Positions 14,273 to 23,378 of a DNA stretch of 26,695 bases are shown one piece after another. The DNA is taken from contig CAYMYI010000052.1 of NCBI GenBank assembly GCA_964394585.1, positions 1 to 26,695 of the forward strand, read 5' to 3'. Source of the DNA: CAYUJH01 sp964394585. Its GTDB lineage: Bacteria; Bacteroidota; Bacteroidia; Cytophagales; Flammeovirgaceae. Both the position numbers and the translations under genes were made by a program. The stretch's first letter is position 1. Every line of letters begins with the position of its first letter. The notes below the pieces were generated by a model. It was not told the origin of the DNA and did no database searches. It saw only the letters and a list, made by a program, of their open reading frames with translations.

Positions 14273-17200
14273 CTATTCATCCCAAAGCCACTGATTTTTT
14301 TCTACATCGTAATAATGAATTTTCCCTGCCGTTTCCATGCGGATAATCGTTGAAGTAATAGGGCGAATCAGTTCATACACAAGTTCTGTAAGCGCTTCTC
14401 CTTGGGCGTTGAGCAAGCCGTATTGCTGCTCAATGCTTACTTCAAACACAGCATTATCGATCATTTTGACACTTTCGTAGGTAACCGTGTTGAGGGGGGT
14501 TCCATCTTTCCCAATCATTTTCCAGCGACCGTCTTCAATTTTTTCCCAACCGATGTCCATCATAGCATTTCCGTAGCGAAGGTCTTTCGTGCGTTTGTTC
14601 CCGTAGGTTTCTAAGTACTCGTTGCGCTTACCCCGCGAGAAACGCACTTTAGTCGTAAAATCGCCTCGTTGTCCGGTGCGGCGTGTAAGCTCCCAAAGTT
14701 CACCGCGCTTAGCAAAAGCCACTTCACCTAAAAAGTGCGTTACAGCGTCGTTTCGTTGAAAATATGCAGGTACTCCATTCGGTTTAATATGGTAAAACCC
14801 TTTAAGGTCTTCTACCACAGCACGCCCATTTTGGAAGGTAGAACTAATTTTCCCTTCTAATTGAAAGGTTCCTACCGTTTTGCCCTGCGCATCGATAATG
14901 GTGTTTACATCGACTACGGCGAATCCTTCGCCAAATGGCTCCGCACTGCGGAATTGTGGGGCAATGGCGAGCGCCCCGCTTTTATCTACATAGCCCCATT
15001 TTTGGCGTTGCATTACTGCTGCCTTTCCGTTCGAGAAATCGCCTACTCGCTGGTACACCGGTTCAATGACCCACTCACCCTGAGGGTTGATGAACCCCCA
15101 CTTTCTGTCGAGCACTTTTTTTGCATCGATTTGTGCTGCTGCCAAGCCTTCAGAAAACTCGCGAATTTCTCGGAAGTCGAATTTGGTAACGAGTTTTCCC
15201 AGCCCGTTGATGAGCGCCTGTGTTTCTTTATCTTGTACCACTCCGATGTTTAGAGCAGTGGAAGTCCATAGGTAATCGTATTTATCGGAGCGGTTAAATG
15301 CCATGCCCCCTCCTTGGCTGGCAGGTGGCACATAGTCCTCGCCCATGATTTGCCCTTTCGGATTGATGTAATAGGTTTTCTGTTTTCTATTCAATACCTG
15401 AATAATCGGTTTGGTGGTTTTAGGCAAAAAACGCAGCGCTTCATATTTAAACGGAACTACCGTTTCATTTTTCAGGTTGATTGCCCCCCATATCCCCCCG
15501 CGCTTGGCAATTGCCACCCATTCGCGGAACTCGCTGAGGGCTTCGTAGGCAAAGGGAATCACAGCTTCTGCTTTGTAGTTCATGTAGCCGTATTTCCCTT
15601 CGGTTTTGGCAAGGGCCATCCCGCTGCTATCGGCATAAACCTGCAGAAACTCATCGCTAATTTCTTCGAACTGCACCGGCACTACCTCTTGCCCGTGGTG
15701 GTTCACGTAACCAAACTTTTTCTCGTCGTTGCTCACCTTGGTAATTCCCTTATTTAGTTTCCAAATGGTTTCGAAATCATCTACATATAAATACAGCGTA
15801 GGCAATACAGCCTTCCCAGTATAATCGAAGTAGCCGACGCGCCCGTTTTTACGCACTTGGCAAAGCCCTTTTTGCGCCTTCCATATCGAGGGAAAATCGC
15901 CAATATACTCAAAATCAGGGGGGATGATATAACTTCCTGTGCGCGTTACATACCCTTGTTTTGTATAGATAATTTGAATATCGCCGGCTACTTCTCTGAC
16001 TTCGCGCCCGCGCCCTACCCAAGCAATTCCGTTTTCGAACGGTTCCATTTTTTGCACCTCTAGTTTTGCCGGAATCAGCACTTTCCCTTTCGTGTCGATT
16101 AGCCCAAATTTTCCGTTTTGCACCATAGTTGCTTCTCCGTTTACAAAATCGCCAATAGCTTGGTACTCGTACGGAATTACAAGCTCATTTTTCAAGTTTA
16201 CCGCACCCCATCTGCCTTCCATTCCTTTGCCTTTTTTCACGCGGAACAGCCCTTTTTGCGGAGGCGCAATTCCTTCGTACTCAAAAGGAATCACCGTTTC
16301 ACCTTGGGTGTTCAGCGCTCCATAAATACCGTTGAGGCGCGCAATGGCATGTCCTTCGCTAAAATCGCTCACTACATCGTATTTAGGGGGAATAATCACC
16401 TTCGCATCAGTATTGACAAAACCGTACTTGCCGTTGGTTTTAAACCAGGCAAGTCCTTCGTAAAAATCGCCAATATCATGTATAGGAAAGTTTTCTCCAC
16501 TCGAAGAGAGCGTCTGAATAATTTCACCTTCTCGGTTTACCAGCGCATCCCACAGAGTGTCTATGGTAGCGCGGGCGTAGTTGCCATAGCGGTAGTCAAT
16601 CAGCGATAGGTCTGTTGCTTCAATCCCAAACAAGACTTTCACAGCGGCATCATCCATTAAAAACGTGCGTGTCGTGCCGTCTTCTCCATCCATTTTACCC
16701 ATCGCAAGGTTAGTAGCCGAATCGGCGGCAGCATTGTAAAATAGCATATCGTTTCCAAGTAAATTGCGCCCGGTGCCATCCTGCAAGGCAAAGCGGTAGT
16801 CAACCTTCACCCAGCGGGGCTTGCGTGCATCGGGGTTTTCGGCTAAAATGCGTTGTCGCTGTTTGTTCTCTAAAGCACGGTAAAATTGTTGCCATGCCAC
16901 TTCGTTAGGGAACGTCTTGGTTTCTTGTGGTTTGCCTTCTTCATCAAAAAATACAGCGTGATGCTCCCCCCGTGTAATCGAAAGCAACAAAATGCTTGGC
17001 AAATGCACGACTGTATCGTATTTAGCTTCGGCGAGTAGGGAGCCGTCGTAAGAGAGCACCCCAATTTTTTCATCTTTCTTTAAAAAAGTATATAGCCTAT
17101 TTTTTTTGAAAGGATCAATTTGTGAGTAAGTAGCCTCAAGAAGTGGCTGCCCTTCGATGTTGATTACGCCGAACTGCGTACCCTGCATTACGCGCAACAA

Positions 17201-17575
17201 GTTCTGATATATCGGCGTGATGACATCGTAAACCGGTTCGGTAAGTAGTTGGTTGTTGCGTGTGGCTAAAGCGACTTTGTACCCTTTCCAAACGGCGAGC
17301 AAGCCTTCCTGCAGGGGGTCAATGCGTTCATACTGAGGGGTTAACAACACCGTTCCCTCTCCATGTACCAAACCGTATTGCCCTGCTTGGCGGAAAAGAG
17401 CCGTATTATCTTCGTTAAAATCGCTGATAAATTCATACTGAGGTTCAATGGTAACGGTCCCGTTTAGGTCTATTGCGCCCCATTTCCCTTCTTTCTGAAT
17501 AGGGAAAAACGTTTGGGCATTTACCGAATGAACACTTACATACAATAGAAAGAAAAGGAAACTAAGCAGTCGCAT
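14273..17575 (-). CDS. Giant secreted WG-repeat protein
   Basis: 1100 residues, ATG start, signal peptide ending SVNA before QTFFP. The mature protein is a chain of WG repeats, each of about 50 residues, with the pattern G-K-W-G-x-I/V-N-x-x-G-x-x-V-I-P-x-x-Y-E. I count about 16-19 of them. Good copies include KWGAIDLNGT, KYGFVNTDAKVIIPPKYD, RWGAVNLKNELVIPYEYQ, IWGAINLKNETVVPFKYE and KWGFINPQGEWVIEPVYQ. Residues about 220-360 form a non-repeat insert. Two degenerate units sit around 740-830. WG repeats are thought to form beta structures for binding partners, but no clear biochemical role is known. Likely periplasmic or surface bound. A -7-like CAAATGTA (17631-17638) lies upstream; no -33 box is evident. 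Confidence 0.9.
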   Translation of the reverse strand: MRLLSFLFFLLYVSVHSVNAQTFFPIQKEGKWGAIDLNGTVTIEPQYEFISDFNEDNTALFRQAGQYGLVHGEGTVLLTPQYERIDPLQEGLLAVWKGYKVALATRNNQLLTEPVYDVITPIYQNLLRVMQGTQFGVINIEGQPLLEATYSQIDPFKKNRLYTFLKKDEKIGVLSYDGSLLAEAKYDTVVHLPSILLLSITRGEHHAVFFDEEGKPQETKTFPNEVAWQQFYRALENKQRQRILAENPDARKPRWVKVDYRFALQDGTGRNLLGNDMLFYNAAADSATNLAMGKMDGEDGTTRTFLMDDAAVKVLFGIEATDLSLIDYRYGNYARATIDTLWDALVNREGEIIQTLSSSGENFPIHDIGDFYEGLAWFKTNGKYGFVNTDAKVIIPPKYDVVSDFSEGHAIARLNGIYGALNTQGETVIPFEYEGIAPPQKGLFRVKKGKGMEGRWGAVNLKNELVIPYEYQAIGDFVNGEATMVQNGKFGLIDTKGKVLIPAKLEVQKMEPFENGIAWVGRGREVREVAGDIQIIYTKQGYVTRTGSYIIPPDFEYIGDFPSIWKAQKGLCQVRKNGRVGYFDYTGKAVLPTLYLYVDDFETIWKLNKGITKVSNDEKKFGYVNHHGQEVVPVQFEEISDEFLQVYADSSGMALAKTEGKYGYMNYKAEAVIPFAYEALSEFREWVAIAKRGGIWGAINLKNETVVPFKYEALRFLPKTTKPIIQVLNRKQKTYYINPKGQIMGEDYVPPASQGGGMAFNRSDKYDYLWTSTALNIGVVQDKETQALINGLGKLVTKFDFREIREFSEGLAAAQIDAKKVLDRKWGFINPQGEWVIEPVYQRVGDFSNGKAAVMQRQKWGYVDKSGALAIAPQFRSAEPFGEGFAVVDVNTIIDAQGKTVGTFQLEGKISSTFQNGRAVVEDLKGFYHIKPNGVPAYFQRNDAVTHFLGEVAFAKRGELWELTRRTGQRGDFTTKVRFSRGKRNEYLETYGNKRTKDLRYGNAMMDIGWEKIEDGRWKMIGKDGTPLNTVTYESVKMIDNAVFEVSIEQQYGLLNAQGEALTELVYELIRPITSTIIRMETAGKIHYYDVEKNQWLWDE

Positions 17576-17725
17576 ACGTACTTAAATTTGTGATTTAAAA
17601 GGATTTTGGAAGTTTTACCTTGTAATGGTACAAATGTAAGACCATCTATCATAACGCCGCCGAGGGTTTCGTAACGGCTCCCCGACAGATTTTCCCAAAT
17701 GCGTAGTAGGTTGTACTTTTAAAAC

Positions 17726-19315
17726 ATGCCTTCTTTTATAGAATATATCCTGAAAGAATATCCTGCCCTTTTAGAACAAACCGCCGAGCACATAGGGCTT
17801 ACCACGTTTTCTCTCACCTTGGCGGTTTGTGTCGGTATCCCCTTAGGTGTGTTTGTCGCCAAGCGACAGCAATGGGCAGGTAGCATTTTAGCAGGTGTCG
17901 GGATTTTGCAGACCATTCCAAGCATTGCCCTACTCGGGTTCATGATTCCCCTATTGGGGATTGGAGTGCGCCCAGCGATTTTTGCTTTGTTTCTGTATGC
18001 ATTGCTTCCGCTCGTGCGCAATACGTTCACAGGGCTTATCGAACTCGATACCAACGTGCTCGAGGCCGCCAAAGGTATGGGAATGACCCCTCAACAGCTT
18101 TTTTTAAAGGTGGAACTGCCTTTAGCATTGCCGGTTATATTTGCTGGAGTACGCACTGCGGCGGTCATCAACGTTGGGGTAGCAACGCTTGCCGCTTACA
18201 TTGCCGCCGGCGGGTTAGGCGAATTTATTTTCGGGGGGATTGCCCTCAACAATGGCGATATGATTTTAGCAGGCGCAGTTCCTTCCGCATTGCTTGCTAT
18301 TGCCATCGATGCGCTGCTCGCACGTTTGCAAACGTTGCCCCCTCGGGCAATGGTACGCTGGGGTGCAGTCTTTTGGCTGCTCATGGCTAGTATCGGCAGT
18401 TTGTCATATTTACCAACAAGCTATCCCTCGGCAAGGGCAACTACCTCGCCTACATGGAATGCAGGCTTCGAACCTGAGTTTATCGGAAGAGAAGATGGGC
18501 TTCTAGGGTTGCAAAAAAAGTACAATATTTCGTTGAATGTTTCCACCTTAAACGCTACGCTGATGTACGAAGCGCTCAAAGAGAACAGAGTGGATATCAT
18601 TAGTGGCTATGCCACCGATGGGCGCATCCGAGCGTTTGATTTCCAATTACTTGAAGACGACCGAGGCGTATTTCCTCCGTACCATGCCGCCCCGCTGATG
18701 TCGGCACAAAGTGCTCAACGGTTTCCCGAAGTAGTAAAAGAACTGAGCCGTTTGGAGGGCATCCTCACCGATTCGGTGATGACTGCACTTAATTACCAAG
18801 CCGATTACTTGAAACAATCGCCTGAAGAAGTGGCACTGAATTTTGTAAAGCAGCGGAATCTTCTGCGAGCAGAAGCCGCCCCCTCGCGCAACGAAGTAGT
18901 GCGAATTGGTTCTAAAATTTTTACAGAACAGTACATCTTGGTAGAGATATTCAGTCTGCTAATTACACACAATACAGGCTATCGGGTATCCAAAAAAACA
19001 GGGCTAGGTGGTACTAAAATTTGTTTCGATGCGCTCGTGAGCGGTAATATCGACCTATACCCAGAATATTCAGGTACTGGTTTCTTAGTGATGTTACGCC
19101 CTCCGCCCGCAGTTGCCGACTCGCTGATGGGTAACTCCGAGCAGCTATGGCACTATGTGAAATCAAGATTTCAAAACGATTTTGGGCTACAATGGCTTCC
19201 TCCGTTAGGTTTCAATAACACCTATGCACTGATGGTACGCCGCGAGATGGCAAGGCAATTTCAGCTTGAAAAAATCTCCGATTTGGAAAAAGTATTGGTT
19301 ACCCCAAACGACTAA
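17726..19315 (+). CDS. Fused betaine/choline-type ABC permease and substrate-binding protein, with permuted binding domain
   Basis: 529 residues, ATG start. Residues 20-225 are a ProW/OpuCB-like permease: six or so membrane segments, the ATPase-contact loop EAAKGMGMTPQQLF (113-126), and NVGVATLAAYIAAGGLGEF. A last segment (213-230) leads to a periplasmic substrate-binding part. That part is in unusual order: the segment normally second (246-380: AGFEPEFIGREDG, YATDGRIRAFD, LEDDRGVFPPY) comes first. The segment normally first (392-524: RIGSKIFTEQYIL, TGLGGTKICFDAL, DLYPEYSGTG, LGFNNTYAL, ISDLEK) comes last. This is a circular permutation of the OpuAC-type domain. Substrates in the family are betaine, choline or other quaternary amines such as ergothioneine. 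No ABC ATPase is encoded nearby. Its stop overlaps the lgt stop by 4 bp. Confidence 0.9.
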   Translation: MPSFIEYILKEYPALLEQTAEHIGLTTFSLTLAVCVGIPLGVFVAKRQQWAGSILAGVGILQTIPSIALLGFMIPLLGIGVRPAIFALFLYALLPLVRNTFTGLIELDTNVLEAAKGMGMTPQQLFLKVELPLALPVIFAGVRTAAVINVGVATLAAYIAAGGLGEFIFGGIALNNGDMILAGAVPSALLAIAIDALLARLQTLPPRAMVRWGAVFWLLMASIGSLSYLPTSYPSARATTSPTWNAGFEPEFIGREDGLLGLQKKYNISLNVSTLNATLMYEALKENRVDIISGYATDGRIRAFDFQLLEDDRGVFPPYHAAPLMSAQSAQRFPEVVKELSRLEGILTDSVMTALNYQADYLKQSPEEVALNFVKQRNLLRAEAAPSRNEVVRIGSKIFTEQYILVEIFSLLITHNTGYRVSKKTGLGGTKICFDALVSGNIDLYPEYSGTGFLVMLRPPPAVADSLMGNSEQLWHYVKSRFQNDFGLQWLPPLGFNNTYALMVRREMARQFQLEKISDLEKVLVTPND

Positions 19316-20409
19316 TTTTCTACTGTCGGTTTCTTCACGTACGAACGGTACATCAGCCATAAACCCACTATTACTAGCGGAATGCTCAGATTTTGCCCCA
19401 TGTTCAAGGCGAGGTCATCTTCAAAACTCACCTGGTTTTCTTTTAAGAATTCATAGAAAAAGCGTAGCCCGAAAATCCAGACCAAAAACAAACTAAAAAT
19501 TCTACCTTCGGGCAATGCCGCTCCATGCCGCCAATAAATCGCTAGGGTAATTACAAACAACAGTAGGCATGAAAGCGCCTCGTATAATTGAGCTGGGTGC
19601 CGCGGGATTGTATGGATTACAAAACTCGCCGTCTGGATTTGTCCACTTTTGCGGGTAAAAGTTATTTCAGGACGTGTTTCAAAAACTTTAATATGTTCTT
19701 TAATAGAATAGTAACGAGGGTTTGCAAATGGATTCATCACGCCTTTGTATACGATATCGGTAGCAATTACCTCATCGTTAGTGGATTGGGCAAAATCAAT
19801 GGTCATTTCCACCGCACGGTAAGTAGTGCCGCCCACCAGCGTATCGCCTAAGGTTTTCGTGATGTAGGCATCGTCGATATACTCCAATTCTTCTACGTAC
19901 GAGAGGGCTGGGTTCACAAATTCAAATGCAAACGGTATATCAGCCGGTTTTCCAATAATTTCGGAATTCATCAGATTGCCTAACCGAATGAAGCACCCTG
20001 CAAGTGCGATGGTTACCACAATTCTATCTAAAATCCACAGATAGCTTTGGTCGGGTTTGCGGCGTGCATATAGCCAAAGCCCTAACAGAATACCTACAGC
20101 AGCGCCATGGCTTGCTAGACCTCCTTCCCATATTTGCAAGATCTTGATTGGGTCGGCAAGGTAAATTTCCGGCTGGTAAAACAAGCAATGCCCTAGCCGC
20201 GCGCCCACAATAGTAGCCGCCACCATATACAAAGTCAAAATTTCAACATCCGACTCTTTTTTTCCTTCATTTTTAAACATGCGAATAATGATCTGCTGCC
20301 CAATGATAAAACCTGCAGCAAACAGTAGCCCATACCAGCGGATGGAAACGCCGCCAATGTTGAAAAGTTCTGGGCTAACATCCCAAATAATGCCTAATGT
20401 GAGTTTCAT
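19312..20409 (-). CDS. lgt: Prolipoprotein diacylglyceryl transferase
   Basis: Using the ATG at 20409 gives 365 residues; a TTG-started extension to 20430 is less likely. Lgt transfers diacylglycerol from phosphatidylglycerol to the lipobox cysteine of prolipoproteins, the first step of lipoprotein maturation in the inner membrane. Recognisable parts are SIRWYGLLFAAGF, GARLGHCLFYQP, WEGGLASHGAAVG with H101, and the signature RLGNLMNSEIIGKP with R142 and N145. The E. coli essential residues H103, R143 and N146 fall at nearly the same positions. PRHPAQLYEAL follows later. Between the signature and that motif lies a polar insertion of roughly 70-100 residues relative to E. coli. The gene probably serves many lipoproteins, including the efflux adaptor in this window. 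Confidence 0.95.
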   Translation of the reverse strand: MKLTLGIIWDVSPELFNIGGVSIRWYGLLFAAGFIIGQQIIIRMFKNEGKKESDVEILTLYMVAATIVGARLGHCLFYQPEIYLADPIKILQIWEGGLASHGAAVGILLGLWLYARRKPDQSYLWILDRIVVTIALAGCFIRLGNLMNSEIIGKPADIPFAFEFVNPALSYVEELEYIDDAYITKTLGDTLVGGTTYRAVEMTIDFAQSTNDEVIATDIVYKGVMNPFANPRYYSIKEHIKVFETRPEITFTRKSGQIQTASFVIHTIPRHPAQLYEALSCLLLFVITLAIYWRHGAALPEGRIFSLFLVWIFGLRFFYEFLKENQVSFEDDLALNMGQNLSIPLVIVGLWLMYRSYVKKPTVEN

Positions 20410-20751
20410 AATGCCACAAAGATATATCAAGATTTATGAGATTGGAGGATTTTCTCAATTTGCTCATCTTGATTGGTATAGATTCACAAAAATAGAGCTC
20501 GTATATACAGTGTCTTTCAAGTAAAAAGGAGAACCGGAGCAGGAGGCGCTCATTTCTTGAAAATGCTTGGGAAACGATGTGTAATAAAAACGAAGGGTGC
20601 TATCGACAAAAAGCATCCGATGTCGCCATTGCGACGCTCACACTGAACCAAATCGAGTTGCCTTGCTGTTATGTAACCGTTGTGAAAATCAGATGTATAT
20701 TTGCACAATTAGTTGTAAAGTCTTCATTACTAACCTCAAAAAACATATAGA
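20410..20751. other. Divergent intergenic region between lgt and trxB
   Basis: About 340 bp without a supported gene. It holds a -7-like TATATTTG at 20696-20703, and a short hairpin GTCGC-CATT-GCGAC at 20622-20635. I see no two-box promoter for lgt. Nothing else stands out. Confidence 0.5.
20696..20703 (+). promoter_or_regulatory. -7-like element of the trxB promoter
   Basis: TATATTTG matches the Bacteroidota -7 consensus TAnnTTTG and lies 48 bp before the trxB ATG, a normal leader distance. A consensus TTG is not found at the expected 19-21 bp upstream, so the call rests on one box. Confidence 0.45.
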
Positions 20752-21699
20752 ATGTCAGTTGAAAAAGTGAAATGCTTAATCATAGGTTCGGGGCCGGCAG
20801 GTTATACTGCTGCTATATACGCTGCACGCGCCGGTATGAACCCGGTATTGTACCAAGGCGAGCAACCCGGCGGCCAGCTTATGATTACCAACGATGTAGA
20901 AAATTTTCCAGGCTACCCTGAAGGGATTATGGGCCCTCAGATGATGATCGACTTACAAAAACAAGCCGAGCGATTTGGGACTGATATCCGCACCGGATAT
21001 GTTACCAAAGTAGAGTTTAAGGAAATGGCTCACCGCATTTGGGTCGACGAAAAGCATGAACTCCAAGCTGAGTCAGTCATCATTTCTACAGGTGCTTCGG
21101 CAAAATGGTTAGGGATTGAATCGGAACAGCGTTTGAACGGCAAAGGTGTTTCAGCCTGCGCCGTTTGCGATGGCTTTTTCTTCCGTAACCAAGAAGTAGT
21201 GGTAGTAGGTGGTGGAGATACCGCCGCCGAAGAAGCTTCTTATCTTTCGAAACTTTGCAAAAAAGTATATGTGCTAGTACGCCGCGACGAAATGCGTGCT
21301 TCTAAAATTATGCAGCAGCGCGTACTCAATGCCAAGAATATCGAGGTGTTATGGAATACCGAAACAGTAGAAGTACTCGGGAACGAAGAAGTGGAAGGCG
21401 TAAAAATTCGTAACAACATTACCGGCGAAGAATCCGTAATAAAGGCAACTGGCTTCTTTGTTGCGATTGGGCATAAGCCTAACACCAATTTGTTCAAAGG
21501 GCAACTAAATATGGATAATAATGGTTACCTTATCACGGAATTGGGGAGTACGCGCACAAATATTCCTGGTGTTTTTGCATCAGGCGATGCGCAAGATTTC
21601 GTGTACCGACAAGCGGTAACGGCTGCAGGCACGGGTTGCATGGCTGCCCTCGATGCAGAGCGCTATTTGGCTGAAAAAGAGGTAGAGACCGTAGCATAA
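20752..21699 (+). CDS. trxB: Thioredoxin-disulfide reductase
   Basis: 315 residues, ATG start, the normal size of the low-molecular-weight bacterial enzyme. It passes electrons from NADPH via FAD to thioredoxin in the cytoplasm. The FAD dinucleotide fold has GSGPAG (12-17), the redox-active pair is C136-A-V-C139 followed by DGFFF, and the NADPH fold has GGGDTA (153-158) with VRRDEMRASK for phosphate binding. The C-terminal FAD motif is GVFASGDAQDFVYRQAVTAAGTGCMAALDAERYL. All catalytic elements are intact. It is monocistronic with its own -7-like element and a shared terminator. No thioredoxin gene is next to it. Confidence 0.96.
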   Translation: MSVEKVKCLIIGSGPAGYTAAIYAARAGMNPVLYQGEQPGGQLMITNDVENFPGYPEGIMGPQMMIDLQKQAERFGTDIRTGYVTKVEFKEMAHRIWVDEKHELQAESVIISTGASAKWLGIESEQRLNGKGVSACAVCDGFFFRNQEVVVVGGGDTAAEEASYLSKLCKKVYVLVRRDEMRASKIMQQRVLNAKNIEVLWNTETVEVLGNEEVEGVKIRNNITGEESVIKATGFFVAIGHKPNTNLFKGQLNMDNNGYLITELGSTRTNIPGVFASGDAQDFVYRQAVTAAGTGCMAALDAERYLAEKEVETVA

Positions 21700-21762
21700 G
21701 AAGAACACACTTCATCATGACCTCGATATTTTGAACGGTCAGCATATAGGTTAAATGATTGC

Positions 21763-21794
21763 AAAAAGGCTTCGCCCCAGCGGTGAGCCTTTTT
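21763..21794. terminator. Bidirectional terminator between trxB and the radical SAM gene
   Basis: AAAAAGGCT (21763-21771) pairs with AGCCTTTTT (21786-21794) around a 14-nt loop. A T-run follows on both strands. It is placed between two convergent genes, about 65 bp after the trxB stop and 8 bp after the radical SAM stop. Confidence 0.75.
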
Positions 21795-21801
21795 TGTTTG
21801 C

Positions 21802-22824
21802 CTACCCCCACACTTTAGTGCCTTCCGTGCAATTTTGGCACATTTCGATTTCGCTGCGCGATTGCAGCAGTGCGTTCCGAAATTGCTCATACGGTTTGCT
21901 GCGCCATATCTCAGCGAACGAATGGGTAGCAAGTGTGCCCATGCGGTGGTGGGCGTCTTTATCGAAACAACAGGGTACTACCTGACCATCCCATGTAATT
22001 ACGCATGAATGCCACATTTTCCAACAATGGTTGAGCAAGGCATTTTTGAGGGCAAACGTCCCATCGGACTGGGGTTGGTACCGGCTGTAGCGCGGGTTAT
22101 CCGGAATTAGCGGAGAGCCATGTTGGTAATCGTAAATCTGAGCGGTTTTTAAGCCCACCGCATCTACGCCTAGTTGTTTTGCTAGTTTTTTGACCTCTTC
22201 AATCTGGTGTTCGTTGGGTTTTACCACTAAAAACTGAAAGATGACATGCGGAGTACGCGAACGCAATTTTTGCTTCCAACGGATGATATTTTCTGTGCCG
22301 GCAATTACGCGTTCGAGCCTTCCACCAATTCGGTATGCCTCGTAGGTTTCTTGTGTGGTGCCATCAATCGAGATGATGAGGCGGTCTAACCCCGACTCTA
22401 CCGTTTGGCGAGCAGCGTCATCTTTCAAAAAATGTGCATTGGTAGAAGTTGCCGTGTAAACAGAACGGTTGGCAGCATAGCGCACCAAATCGAAAAATTG
22501 AGGATGCAGATAAGGTTCTCCTTGAAAATACAGCAGTAAATACAGTAAAGTCGGGTGCAGCTCATCAATCGCCTTGCGAAAAACCTCTTCTTGAAGCATG
22601 CCGGTGGGGCGCGTGAACGAACGCAACCCACTAGGGCATTCTGGGCAGCGTAAATTGCACGAAGTAGTCGGTTCGATACTCACGCTAATGGGCATCCCAC
22701 GGTGCAGCGCTCGTTTTGCCCATTTAGAGCGGTAGTAACTTGCTGTAAGCTCGTAGGCATTCCGTAAGCGTGGCAAGCTCAGTTTCGAAGCAAGGTTGAG
22801 GCTATCGGGTAAGGTAGCAAGCAT
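21802..22824 (-). CDS. Radical SAM protein with SPASM-type C-terminus
   Basis: 340 residues, ATG start. The [4Fe-4S] SAM-cleaving motif is C56-NLR-C60-PE-C63, followed by FQGEPYLHPQF, a typical glycine-rich SAM-binding segment, and SIDGTTQETYEAYR. The C-terminus has a SPASM-like cysteine set: C267, C274, C285, C286, C329 and C332 around WDGQVVPCCFDKD and MCQNC, which would bind one or two auxiliary clusters. Such proteins modify peptides or mature enzymes, and some belong to cell-wall or glycan pathways. No precursor peptide gene or partner is visible nearby, so a RiPP role is not supported. Substrate unknown. The gene stands alone between trxB and the FtsX permease. Confidence 0.9.
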   Translation of the reverse strand: MLATLPDSLNLASKLSLPRLRNAYELTASYYRSKWAKRALHRGMPISVSIEPTTSCNLRCPECPSGLRSFTRPTGMLQEEVFRKAIDELHPTLLYLLLYFQGEPYLHPQFFDLVRYAANRSVYTATSTNAHFLKDDAARQTVESGLDRLIISIDGTTQETYEAYRIGGRLERVIAGTENIIRWKQKLRSRTPHVIFQFLVVKPNEHQIEEVKKLAKQLGVDAVGLKTAQIYDYQHGSPLIPDNPRYSRYQPQSDGTFALKNALLNHCWKMWHSCVITWDGQVVPCCFDKDAHHRMGTLATHSFAEIWRSKPYEQFRNALLQSRSEIEMCQNCTEGTKVWG

Positions 22825-23378
22825 AGCGAAAACTAATTCAAGATAGTATAACAGGATTTATATGGCACGAGGGTTTTAGCATTTGGTTTTTACTTTGAAA
22901 AATTTACAAGGCATCGATATTTCCAACTACATTTTTCCGTGTTGATAATTGGAAATTTTTCCTGAACTGATTACCTCGATTTTTCGAGGGGTTGCCAAAA
23001 ATCGAATTTCCCCTATACAATGTATTGGGTGTATAAACGCCTACGAAACTAATCAAATCTTGATAACTGAACGAGGAAGCTTACTGAAAAGCATCGTCTA
23101 TCTACATGCTTCGCTAGTGGGCAATCGCGACCGCTGACGGACACTCCCCTACTCTTCCGCTTCACTATCTATTCAATATAAACCTGATAACCAACAGATT
23201 ATAGCAAAAGGTGTTTCTTTTGTAACCCATAGGTTTATAAAACAGTGCAATATTTCCCTGATTTGAGGACTTCCCTGTTTTGATCACCCTGATTTTTAAG
23301 AAATTACAAGAACTGACTTTCCCAACCGCAGCGGCGAACCGCCCAATTCGTTTCGAGTATATACTAAATGCCATCCTT
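22825..23378. other. Long intergenic leader before the FtsX-type permease
   Basis: About 550 bp without a supported gene. It contains a separated inverted repeat, ATTTCCAA (22919-22926) with TTGGAAAT (22949-22956), and a short perfect hairpin CCTCGA-TTTT-TCGAGG (22974-22989). I found no TAnnTTTG box for either flanking gene. Small open frames are present but look random, and nothing resembles a tRNA. Confidence 0.45.

Noticed and set aside
14128..14346. Small plus-strand frame overlapping the WG-repeat 3' end
   Set aside because: It crosses the WG terminator and coding end, and its product has no regular features.
21802..22824. Radical SAM protein as part of a RiPP cluster
   Set aside because: No small precursor gene, transporter or protease is near it; the neighbours are trxB and an FtsX permease after a long gap.
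23280..23378. Longer start (TTG) for the FtsX permease
   Set aside because: The added 33 residues are not family-like, while the ATG at 23379 gives the standard opening.
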